This document shows, one piece after another, positions 1 to 6,735 of a DNA stretch of 15,590 bases; the first letter of the stretch is position 1, and every line of letters starts with the position of its first letter. Source of the stretch: Smithella sp. UBA2180 (GTDB lineage Bacteria > Desulfobacterota > Syntrophia > Syntrophales > Smithellaceae). Where the stretch lies: the NCBI GenBank assembly GCA_002327415.1, contig DCVU01000124.1, forward strand, positions 1-15,590, read 5' to 3'. The notes under the pieces were generated by a model, which did not search any database, had not been told where the DNA came from, and saw only the letters and a list, made by a program, of their open reading frames with translations. Both the position numbers and the translations under genes were made by a program.

Positions 1-677
1 CCTATCCTTATCTCGTTTATCGCGGCGATATTTTAAAAGTGGACGAACAGCGCGTTTCCGGACAGATTTTTAAAACAGATCGGATCTTGCTGGATTTTAG
101 CGGCTTTGGCGCTGTCCCGGTAAAGAGTTCCGATAACTCTGCCCGCGCCGGCATGGAGGATCTGGATCCAACTTTTGAATTAGGTCCGGCCTTAAAGATT
201 AAACTTTGGGAAAGCAAAGAAGATAAGTTTAAGTTAAGTTTATCCTTGCCTGTGCGAGCTTTTTTTTCCACGGATTTTTCTTCCGTGCGTCACGAAGGTT
301 GGGTGCTCAGCCCTCGGATTAATTTTGTAAAAAATGATTTAATCCCTGACACCGGATTAAATCTGGGAATATCCGTAGGCCCCATGTTTGCCGATAGCGG
401 CTATCACACTTATTTCTACAATGTGGAGCCCCAGTACGCGACAGCGGCACGTCCTGCATATTCAGCCGGTGGCGGATATAGCGGTTCAACACTTACAGTT
501 GGTTTGAGCAAAGCATATAAACAATTAATTTTTAGCGCTTTTGCCAGCGCTGATTTTCTTCAGGGAGCCTCGTTTGAAGATAGTCCGTTGGTAAAAAGGG
601 AAACTTCCATCATGAGCGGTACCAGTGTTTCCTGGATTTTCTTTAAATCAGCAAAGACTGTGAATGTGGAAAAGTAA
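1..677 (+). CDS. MipA/OmpV family outer-membrane protein, 3' part
   Basis: The reading frame is open from base 3, so the gene begins upstream of the window; the GTG at 39 lies inside the coding region and is not a convincing start. The first visible residues (YPYLVYRGDILKV), followed by a glycine-rich strand pattern, resemble the MipA/OmpV family (MltA-interacting protein / OmpV), which are outer-membrane beta-barrels. Alternating hydrophobic/polar strands such as LILDF-type and KLSLSLPVRAFF segments, and the late run LTVGLSKAYKQLIFSAFASADF, fit transmembrane beta-strands. The protein ends in VSWIFFKSAKTVNVEK, so the usual terminal aromatic residue of a barrel is followed by a short polar extension. 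Family assignment rests on the conserved early segment and general barrel character; the specific function (murein-hydrolase scaffold or transport) cannot be told. The product would sit in the outer membrane of a Gram-negative cell. Confidence 0.75.
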   Translation, partial: YPYLVYRGDILKVDEQRVSGQIFKTDRILLDFSGFGAVPVKSSDNSARAGMEDLDPTFELGPALKIKLWESKEDKFKLSLSLPVRAFFSTDFSSVRHEGWVLSPRINFVKNDLIPDTGLNLGISVGPMFADSGYHTYFYNVEPQYATAARPAYSAGGGYSGSTLTVGLSKAYKQLIFSAFASADFLQGASFEDSPLVKRETSIMSGTSVSWIFFKSAKTVNVEK

Positions 678-718
678 ATAGATGAATAATGATGAACTTG
701 TAAAAAGTTCCTCTGCTG

Positions 719-785
719 TCATTCCCGCGAAGGCGGGAATCCATAACATGTTTAAATAACTGGATTCCCGCCTTCGCGGGAATGA
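719..785. repeat. REP-like double palindrome, possible transcription terminator
   Basis: Two copies of the 20-nt palindrome attcccgcgaaggcgggaat lie in opposite orientation at 721-740 and 764-783. Each copy is itself an inverted repeat with 8-bp arms and a 4-nt loop. Together, 719-743 and 761-785 form a perfect 25-bp stem around a 17-nt AT-rich loop, followed by a run of A on the + strand (787-793). Motifs of this kind (ATTCCCGC...GCGGGAAT) are widespread intergenic REP-type repeats in proteobacteria, and the reverse strand translates to the familiar spurious peptide PAKAGIQ...DSRLRGND. It lies 41 bases after the outer-membrane gene, so it can act as a terminator or mRNA-stabilising hairpin. 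It may also be a small non-autonomous mobile repeat. Confidence 0.85.
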
Positions 786-801
786 TAAAAAAAGCATAAA
801 A

Positions 802-830
802 TTGACTTTTTACGAGACCATGAATAATGT
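802..830 (+). promoter_or_regulatory. Possible sigma-70 promoter for the membrane protein-mutS operon
   Basis: A TTGACT hexamer at 802-807 (5 of 6 to the -35 consensus) is followed by AATAAT at 823-828 (5 of 6 to the -10 consensus) with a short 15-nt spacer, or by TAATGT at 825-830 with a 17-nt spacer. It lies just after the REP hairpin and about 50 bases before the start codon at 879, where a promoter for the following operon would be expected. The spacing or the -10 is imperfect in either reading, so this is tentative. Confidence 0.35.
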
Positions 831-878
831 AGAGAATAAATTTGAATTTGCTAATATTCAAATATCGGAGGTAAACAA

Positions 879-1289
879 ATGATAGTTGTCATCACAAGAT
901 GGCTGATCATAACGGTGGCAATTCTGCTTGCTTCGCAGTTTGTGCCGGGTATCAAGGTTGATTCTCTTTCAACGGCGGTCATTGCCGCCTGTGTCTTAGG
1001 TCTCATCAATATTTTTGTAAGACCTGTTTTGGTTTTGCTGACTCTGCCCTTGAGCATATTAACGCTGGGATTATTTTATTTTTTTGTAAACGCATTTTTG
1101 CTGGAACTAGTCTCTTATCTTGTGTCGGGGTTTGTTGTTAAAGATTTTTTCTCCGCGTTTTTAGGGTCGCTGATTATCAGCTTTGTCAGCTGGCTGGCCA
1201 ATTCTTTTATTGCCAGTCATAAAATAGATAAGCCGGATGATCCTGACTATATTGACTTGCAAAAAGGGGACGACGGTAAATGGCGGTAG
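879..1289 (+). CDS. Small membrane protein of the YvlD / phage-holin-4 superfamily
   Basis: A 136-aa protein with about four hydrophobic segments: residues ~5-25, ~31-56, ~57-78 and ~88-112. The pattern GLINIFVRPVLVLLTLPL followed by ITLGLF-type and FFVNAFLLEL segments is typical of the phage holin family 4 / YvlD group of bacterial inner-membrane proteins; despite the name these are usually chromosomal and not lysis proteins. The C-terminus (from ~113) is polar and acidic and probably cytoplasmic. The start is supported by GGAGG at 867-871, seven bases before ATG. Its last 10 bases overlap the mutS start, so the two are very likely co-transcribed and translationally coupled. A role in membrane or envelope stress is suggested for YvlD in Bacillus, but the function here is unknown. 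Confidence 0.8.
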   Translation: MIVVITRWLIITVAILLASQFVPGIKVDSLSTAVIAACVLGLINIFVRPVLVLLTLPLSILTLGLFYFFVNAFLLELVSYLVSGFVVKDFFSAFLGSLIISFVSWLANSFIASHKIDKPDDPDYIDLQKGDDGKWR

Positions 1290-3937
1290 AAGCGACGCTC
1301 GATTTAACTCCGGCAATGAAGCAGTATGTGAAAATCAAAGAAAAATATCCCGATTGTATTTTGCTTTATCGCATGGGTGATTTCTACGAAATGTTTTTTG
1401 AAGACGCGGTGACTGCCGCGCCTGTTCTGGAAATCACGCTGACTTCACGCAATAAAGGAAAAGAAGACAGCGTGCCGCTTTGCGGCTTTCCTTATCACGC
1501 CGCTTCCGCCTACATTACCAAACTTGTGGAAAAAGGTTTTAAAGTGGCGATATGCGAGCAGGTTGAAGACCCGAAAAAAGCAAAGGGAATTGTTAAAAGA
1601 GAAGTTATCCGGGTAATCACCCCCGGGCTTGTTCTGGATGAAGAAAATCTTTCTGCGGGTGAAAATAATTATCTCGCCTGCTTGTATGCACACAGGGATA
1701 CGCTGGGTCTGGCTTTTCTGGATATTTCCACGGGAGAATTTCAAATCAGCGAATTTACCGGTCGCGAATTTTTCTTCACCGCTATCTCCGGGTTGGATTT
1801 TAAGGAATTAATTCTTCCGCGGGATTTCCCTGATAAGATTTTGTTAAAAACGCTGGAGACGCAAATGCCCGAGCTCCGGATCAATTATCTGGAGGATAAT
1901 TGTTTTCAAACCGCGATGGTTCAGGATACTCTGAATCAGATTTTTTCCGCCGAAGTTTTGATGAGTTCCAGAATAAAAGAATATCCGGCGGCAATAATCG
2001 CATCCGGCGCGATTTTAAGCTACGTCAACCAGACGCAAAAAATAAATCCACAGCATATAAGCGAAATCAAATGGTACTCTACGGAAAATTTTCTCCTGCT
2101 GGATGATACCGCCCGCCGTAATCTTGAGCTGTTTGCGACAATTCAGGACAACTCTAAAGCAGGATCTCTTTTCTCACTTTTTAATGAAACGCTGACGCCG
2201 ATGGGAACCCGCCGTCTGCGCTGGTGGATGAATTATCCGCTGGTGGATGCAGAAAGAATCAAAACAAGGTTGGCTGCAGTTGCCGAACTCAAGGACGATC
2301 ACATCCTGCGGGCAAATCTGCGTAAAATATTATCACGCATTTATGACATGGAAAGGCTGGCTGGCAGGGTTTCTTTAAGGGTGGCTAATCCCCGCGATTT
2401 AGTCGCATTGAAAGTTTCTCTTATGGCGATACCTGAGCTCAAAGCAATGCTTGCGGATTGCACCTCTCCGGCGATTGCTGCGATCCGTTCCCGGTTTACG
2501 GAAATGTCCGCAGTCGTTGAGTTGATTTCGCGGGCGATTATTGACGATCCTCCGCCCAAAACACAGGATGGCGGTTTCATTGCTATCGGTTATGATGAAG
2601 AACTAGACAAATTGAGGTTTATCAGCCGCGACGGAAAAAAATGGATTGCCAGCCTGGAAGCCGATGAGCGGAAGAAAACCGGAATCAACTCTCTGAAGAT
2701 CGGTTTCAATAACGTTTTCGGCTACTACATCGAAGTGACCAAAGTCAATGCCACACTGGTTCCAGATTCCTACATCAGAAAACAAACGCTGGTTAACGCC
2801 GAGCGTTATATCAATCAGGAATTGAAAGAATTTGAGCAAACTGTTCTTACTGCGGAAGAAAAAATAAGGGAAAGAGAACAGGAACTGTTTATTGCCCTGC
2901 GCGACAGTCTTGACCGGTATATCGCCGACATTCAAAATAATTCATCTCTCGTCGCCGAGCTTGATGCTTTGTCCGCTCTGTCCGAAGTTGCCGAAAAACA
3001 TCATTACACTTGTCCGGAAATAAATGAAGACGATACCATCGATATAAAAGATGGACGCCATCCTGTCGTGGAGGTGGCATTGACCAAAGAAGGCTTTGTG
3101 CCGAACGATTGTTTGATGGATTTAATAAACAATAAACTGCTTGTTATTACCGGTCCGAACATGGCGGGTAAATCCACTTACATCCGGCAGGTGGCTCTAA
3201 TTGTTCTTCTGGCGCAAATGGGGAGCTTTGTTCCGGCGGCCAAAGCAAAGATAGGCATTGTTGATAAAATATTCACCCGTGTCGGCGCGTCCGACAGTCT
3301 GATCAGGGGACAGAGCACGTTTATGGTGGAGATGACGGAAACGGCGGAAATATTAAAAAACGCGACATCACGAAGTCTGGTCATCTTCGATGAAGTGGGA
3401 CGCGGGACTTCCACATTTGACGGCTTGAGCATTGCCTGGGCGGTTGCCGAGTATATTCATGATTTCCGGGGGCGGGGCGTTCGTGCTTTGTTTGCCACTC
3501 ATTATCATCAATTAACGGATTTAGTAGTGACAAAACCCGGAGTGAAAAATTATAATATCGCAGTGAAAGAATGGGGCGAAAAAATAATATTTTTGCGCAA
3601 GATCATGGAAGGCGGCACCAGCCGCAGTTACGGCATCGAAGTGGCACGCATTGCCGGCGTGCCCAAGGAAGTGATCACCCGCGCCAAAGAAATCCTGCGC
3701 AATCTGGAAAAGGGAGAATTTGACGAAATCGGCATGCCCCGCATTGTCCGGGGAACCCGTGACGGAAAAAATGCAAGCCCGCAATTAAATCTTTTTACGA
3801 GAAAAGAAAGCGCGATTGCGCGGGAAAATAAAAATGAAGAGATTGTTACCGAACTTAAAACTCTTGATATCCATTCCATGTCGCCACTGGAAGCGCTCAA
3901 CAAACTGAGTGAGCTAAAAAACAAAATATCGGAATGA
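1280..3937 (+). CDS. mutS: DNA mismatch repair protein MutS
   Basis: An 885-aa protein, close to the usual MutS1 length, that recognises base mismatches and small loops and starts post-replicative repair with MutL. The N-terminal mismatch-binding motif GDFYEMF is at residues 33-39, with the stacking Phe35 and Glu37 present. The ATPase domain has Walker A GPNMAGKST at 625-633, the STFMVEM segment, Walker B IFDE with Asp704-Glu705 followed by VGRGTSTFDG, and the FATHYHQL histidine switch. The C-terminal tail SPLEALNKLSELKNKISE closes the protein. ATG at 1280 overlaps the upstream membrane protein gene by 10 nt; an AAGGGGA-like ribosome binding site precedes it. Its stop codon overlaps the ATG of a truncated recQ start (ATGA at 3934-3937), showing that mutS and recQ were once a coupled operon. 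The 3' tail is duplicated at 8915-8966. The gene looks intact. Confidence 0.98.
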   Translation: MAVEATLDLTPAMKQYVKIKEKYPDCILLYRMGDFYEMFFEDAVTAAPVLEITLTSRNKGKEDSVPLCGFPYHAASAYITKLVEKGFKVAICEQVEDPKKAKGIVKREVIRVITPGLVLDEENLSAGENNYLACLYAHRDTLGLAFLDISTGEFQISEFTGREFFFTAISGLDFKELILPRDFPDKILLKTLETQMPELRINYLEDNCFQTAMVQDTLNQIFSAEVLMSSRIKEYPAAIIASGAILSYVNQTQKINPQHISEIKWYSTENFLLLDDTARRNLELFATIQDNSKAGSLFSLFNETLTPMGTRRLRWWMNYPLVDAERIKTRLAAVAELKDDHILRANLRKILSRIYDMERLAGRVSLRVANPRDLVALKVSLMAIPELKAMLADCTSPAIAAIRSRFTEMSAVVELISRAIIDDPPPKTQDGGFIAIGYDEELDKLRFISRDGKKWIASLEADERKKTGINSLKIGFNNVFGYYIEVTKVNATLVPDSYIRKQTLVNAERYINQELKEFEQTVLTAEEKIREREQELFIALRDSLDRYIADIQNNSSLVAELDALSALSEVAEKHHYTCPEINEDDTIDIKDGRHPVVEVALTKEGFVPNDCLMDLINNKLLVITGPNMAGKSTYIRQVALIVLLAQMGSFVPAAKAKIGIVDKIFTRVGASDSLIRGQSTFMVEMTETAEILKNATSRSLVIFDEVGRGTSTFDGLSIAWAVAEYIHDFRGRGVRALFATHYHQLTDLVVTKPGVKNYNIAVKEWGEKIIFLRKIMEGGTSRSYGIEVARIAGVPKEVITRAKEILRNLEKGEFDEIGMPRIVRGTRDGKNASPQLNLFTRKESAIARENKNEEIVTELKTLDIHSMSPLEALNKLSELKNKISE

Positions 3938-3966
3938 CTAAAAAACAAATATTAAAAAAGTAATTT
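3881..3966 (+). repeat. Left copy of the duplicated mutS-recQ junction
   Basis: This stretch contains the last coding codons of mutS (from the SPLEALNK segment), the ATGA stop/start overlap, and then a recQ-like beginning reading MTKKQILKK before TAA at 3961-3963. The same arrangement occurs at 8915-8998, where the recQ frame continues intact. Removing one A near 3962 would let the left copy read K-Y-F as in true RecQ, so similarity continues for a few bases past the stop. It forms the left flank of the accessory island. Confidence 0.9.
3934..3963 (+). pseudogene. recQ: Truncated recQ 5' end (nine codons)
   Basis: ATG at 3934 overlaps the mutS stop in an ATGA arrangement and opens a nine-codon frame MTKKQILKK followed by TAA. 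The intact RecQ at 8967 begins MIKKQILKKYFGYD. The match at eight of nine residues, together with the identical position after the mutS tail, identifies this as a stub of recQ cut off from the rest of the gene by the island and by a one-base frameshift. It is not expected to make a functional product. Confidence 0.8.
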
Positions 3967-4003
3967 TAATAAGTCGCACCAATCAAACAAGGGATAAAAA
4001 TAA

Positions 4004-4216
4004 ATGAGCATTAAAGTTTACTATAGAACAGAAGCGCGTTTTAGCTATAAGTTGAGCGATCCAGGAAAAGGATGTGAGCGTTCCTTTGATTCGCTTGAAG
4101 AGGCAAAGGCTGCGCCATTCCCAGTAGGGTGCATGTTCGCGTACGTTGAAATAGAGAAAGAAATGTATGTTTTTCACTCGGCCCAGTTTGGTTGGGAATT
4201 CTTCAAAAAGGAATGA
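4004..4216 (+). CDS. Unknown 70-aa protein
   Basis: A short frame starting ATG at 4004, with a possible AAGGGA ribosome binding site about nine bases upstream (3989-3994). The product begins MSIKVYYRTEARFSYKL and ends QFGWEFFKKE. It is rich in aromatic and charged residues, has no hydrophobic membrane segment or signal peptide, and has a central helix-like stretch FDSLEEAKAAPFPVG followed by likely beta-strands (CMFAYVEIEKEMYVFHS). The composition looks like a genuine small soluble protein with an alpha/beta pattern. I do not recognise the family. It is the first gene of the island, with 82 bases between it and the TPR gene, so it might share a transcript with it. Confidence 0.6.
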   Translation: MSIKVYYRTEARFSYKLSDPGKGCERSFDSLEEAKAAPFPVGCMFAYVEIEKEMYVFHSAQFGWEFFKKE

Positions 4217-4298
4217 AGGGTGATATGTAATTCAAGAAAAAGTTCTTATTAAGAATGCTGATAGGTAATGAGAAACCAATGGAAGAAGGAGAGTAATC

Positions 4299-6569
4299 AT
4301 GAAAAAAACATTATTTACAAAAGTTAAGGGGTTACTCGTATTGATTGTTTTGCTGGTAGTATTCACATCTCATCATTCTTTCGCCGGATCAATAGATGAT
4401 ACACTATGTTCAATACTATTTGATCGGAAAGGATCAATCACACTCGTAAGAGGCATGGGCGGCGAATGGGTACATCCTGTACTTGTTTTCTCTAGTAAAG
4501 TAATTAATGTATATACGGGAGAGGATGCAATAACAGGGAATTTATTCTTGGGTAATCTGTATGGAAATTATCTCGAGACCGGAAATTTTATTGTGCCATT
4601 ATATATTCAGGTAAAAGACAAAAGAAAGCGTCAAGAAGCGGTTAAATGGTTGAAATCAAGTATTGCAAAGCAACCATCGCAGGCGCTGGTTGGAAACCCT
4701 GACCTTTTCACCTATTACGGTTATTACGCTTTTTTTGATATGAGAAATAAAATTGTTTCGTTACGAAACTGGGAAAAATTTTTGGACCGCGACGGCGATC
4801 TTATTATTGTAAACGAAGTGAATGACAATACCCCCATAGACGATAAATCTGACTACAAACTAATGGCAAAAGGCATTATCACCGCTCTGGAGAATGCAAA
4901 AAACGATCCTAAGATTGCATACAAGATAAAGGAAATGCAGAAATACGGAAGCAATATGACTGACGTCTCACGCCATAACGCACGATTGAATGCTATGAGA
5001 GCATATGGTCAAAGACCAATGCCAATAGGGGAGTCCAAGTCTGAAGATAAAAGCCCCGATACTATTGAAGGTCTGAGCGAGATAATAAGATTGAGACCTA
5101 ATTATGATGTGGCCTACAGTAATCGTGGGATGTTATATCACAAGATGGGTCAGTATCAGCAGGCTATCAAAGACTTCGATGAGGCAATCCGATTGGATCC
5201 AAATTCGGCTGAGGCATACAATAACCGTGGGTATTTATATAAGGATCTTGGTAAGCATAATCAGGCTATCAAAGACTTCGATGAAGCAATCAGATTGAAT
5301 CCAGATTTAGCAGTTGCTTACAATGGTCGGGGGTCAACATATGACGATATGGGTCAATATCAGCAGGCCATAAAAGACTATGATGAGGCCATTCGCCTGA
5401 AACCAGATAAAGCTGGTTATTACGTTGGCCGGGGATTTACATATGACAATATGGGTCAGTCTCAACGAGCTATCCAAGACTTCGAAAAAGCCATCAGATT
5501 GAAACCAGATGAGGCAACAGCCTATAATGGTCGAGGTGCAGCATATAACAAACTTGATCAATATCAGTTGGCTATTAAAGATTTGAACGAAGCTATTCGC
5601 TTGATGCCTGATTATGATGTGGCATACCATAACCGTGGGAATGCATATATTAATTTGAGGCAGTATCAGCAGGCTATCAAAGACTTCGATGAGGTAATCC
5701 GACTAAAACCTCATGCTAGTAGTTACAATAGCCGGGGTTATGCATATAACGGGCTGGGTCAATTTCAGCAGGCTATTAAGGACTATGATGAGGCCATTCG
5801 TCTGCAAACAGATTATGCAGGTCATTACATTGGCCGGGGATTCACATATGACAATATGGGTCAGTCACAGCAGGCTATCAAAGACTTCGAAACAGCCATC
5901 AAATTGAAACCAGATGAAGCAGCCGCCTATAATGGTCGGGCGGCTGCATATATTAAAATAGGTCAGTATCAGTTGGCTATTAAAGACCTAGACAAAGCAA
6001 TCCGATTGAAACAAAATAATGCGGATTTTTACGTTGGTCGGGGAGCTGCATATATCAAGATGGGTCAGTATCAGCAAGCTATTAAAGACCTAGACGAGGC
6101 CATCCGCTTGAAACCAGATGATGCGGATTTTTACTTTGGTCGAGGATATGCGTATAACGAAATGAAACAATATCAGCGGGCTATCAAAGACTTCGATGAG
6201 GCTATACGTCTGAAACCGAATGATGCTAGTGTTTATAATAGCCGGGGGTATTCGTATAACGAACTGAAACAATATCAAATGGCTATCAGAGACTTGAATG
6301 AATCTATCCGTCTGAAACCAGATTTTGCTAAACCTTATAGGCACCGAGGAAACAGTTTACGCAACATGAATCAGTATCCGCAGGCTATCAAGGACTATGA
6401 TGAGGCGATCCGTTTAAAACCGGATTATGCAGAAGCTCACAGTGACCGTGGTTTAGCTTATATCCTTTCCGGTAACAAACTGGAGGGCTGCCGTTCTCTT
6501 ATTCGTGCATGCGAACTTAACTATTGCAAGGATTACGACCTTTCAAAGCAGAAAGGTGACTGCCAGTAA
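4299..6569 (+). CDS. Exported protein with an unknown N-terminal domain and 13-14 TPR repeats
   Basis: A 756-aa protein. Residues 1-30 form a Sec-type signal peptide (KK start, LLVLIVLLVVF core, SFAG near the cleavage site), so it is probably periplasmic or surface-located. Residues ~31-250 form an unrecognised domain with several aromatic residues. From residue 269 there are thirteen consecutive 34-residue tetratricopeptide units (one is 33), each with an RG near position 8 and an AIKDFDEAIRL-like second helix, then a degenerate fourteenth unit up to the C-terminus. TPR superhelices bind partner proteins or peptides. Units ~2-5 and ~6-9 are copies of each other at DNA level with a 405-base offset, so the array grew by block duplication. 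AAGGAG at 4286-4291 supports the ATG at 4299. Cysteines near the end (GCRSL, RACELNYC, KGDCQ) could form disulphides. The partner is unknown. Rows of near-identical TPRs occur in Sel1/TPR-type secretion, envelope and accessory-island proteins. Confidence 0.88.
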   Translation: MKKTLFTKVKGLLVLIVLLVVFTSHHSFAGSIDDTLCSILFDRKGSITLVRGMGGEWVHPVLVFSSKVINVYTGEDAITGNLFLGNLYGNYLETGNFIVPLYIQVKDKRKRQEAVKWLKSSIAKQPSQALVGNPDLFTYYGYYAFFDMRNKIVSLRNWEKFLDRDGDLIIVNEVNDNTPIDDKSDYKLMAKGIITALENAKNDPKIAYKIKEMQKYGSNMTDVSRHNARLNAMRAYGQRPMPIGESKSEDKSPDTIEGLSEIIRLRPNYDVAYSNRGMLYHKMGQYQQAIKDFDEAIRLDPNSAEAYNNRGYLYKDLGKHNQAIKDFDEAIRLNPDLAVAYNGRGSTYDDMGQYQQAIKDYDEAIRLKPDKAGYYVGRGFTYDNMGQSQRAIQDFEKAIRLKPDEATAYNGRGAAYNKLDQYQLAIKDLNEAIRLMPDYDVAYHNRGNAYINLRQYQQAIKDFDEVIRLKPHASSYNSRGYAYNGLGQFQQAIKDYDEAIRLQTDYAGHYIGRGFTYDNMGQSQQAIKDFETAIKLKPDEAAAYNGRAAAYIKIGQYQLAIKDLDKAIRLKQNNADFYVGRGAAYIKMGQYQQAIKDLDEAIRLKPDDADFYFGRGYAYNEMKQYQRAIKDFDEAIRLKPNDASVYNSRGYSYNELKQYQMAIRDLNESIRLKPDFAKPYRHRGNSLRNMNQYPQAIKDYDEAIRLKPDYAEAHSDRGLAYILSGNKLEGCRSLIRACELNYCKDYDLSKQKGDCQ
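5120..6445 (+). repeat. 102-base tandem repeats encoding the TPR array
   Basis: Thirteen in-frame units of 102 bases (one of 99) encode the 34-residue TPRs, marked by recurring caggctatcaaagacttc and cgtggg/cggggt segments. A higher-order period of 405 bases is visible: ggccggggatt(t/c)acatatg occurs at 5427 and again at 5832, with flanking units matching too. The array is a likely hot spot for slippage or unequal recombination, so the unit number may vary between related strains. Boundaries are approximate. Confidence 0.85.
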
Positions 6570-6704
6570 TAATGGATTTTATATCAGTGGTTGACAGAAT
6601 TGTTGTAGCAAACAAACTGTATAAGAAGCTCGAAAAGTAAAATATAAAAGAGAAATTATTGACATAGCAATCCCTTGCGGCAGGCAGGGTAAGTTACACC
6701 CTCT

Positions 6705-6735
6705 GAGGTGACGCGTTATGAGTGAAGAGACATGA
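6705..6735 (+). promoter_or_regulatory. Strong ribosome binding site with a five-codon leader overlapping the DUF2971 start
   Basis: GAGGTGA at 6705-6711 lies six bases before an ATG at 6718, which opens a five-codon frame (MSEET) ending in TGA at 6733-6735. That stop overlaps the ATG (6732) of the DUF2971 gene as ATGA. The DUF2971 ATG itself has only a weak GAAGAG nearby, and an in-frame stop at 6723-6725 excludes an upstream start. Translation of the large gene may therefore depend on ribosomes terminating on the mini-ORF. The SD also lies within a possible small stem (CACC 6697-6700 with GGTG 6707-6710). Confidence 0.5.

Noticed and set aside
643..861. Reverse-strand 72-aa frame containing PAKAGIQ and DSRLRGND
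   Set aside because: It is the known spurious translation of the REP-type palindrome and not a gene.
879..1289. Phage origin of the holin-family membrane protein
   Set aside because: This family is mostly chromosomal; no lysin or other phage gene is nearby, and it is coupled to mutS.
5120..6445. CRISPR-like array
   Set aside because: The period and sequence encode TPR units in one continuous reading frame, with no distinct spacers.
6591..6664. Two TTGACA hexamers (6591-6596 and 6659-6664) as promoters for the DUF2971 gene
   Set aside because: The first has TATAAG only at 23-base spacing, and the second has no -10-like hexamer at 16-18 bases.
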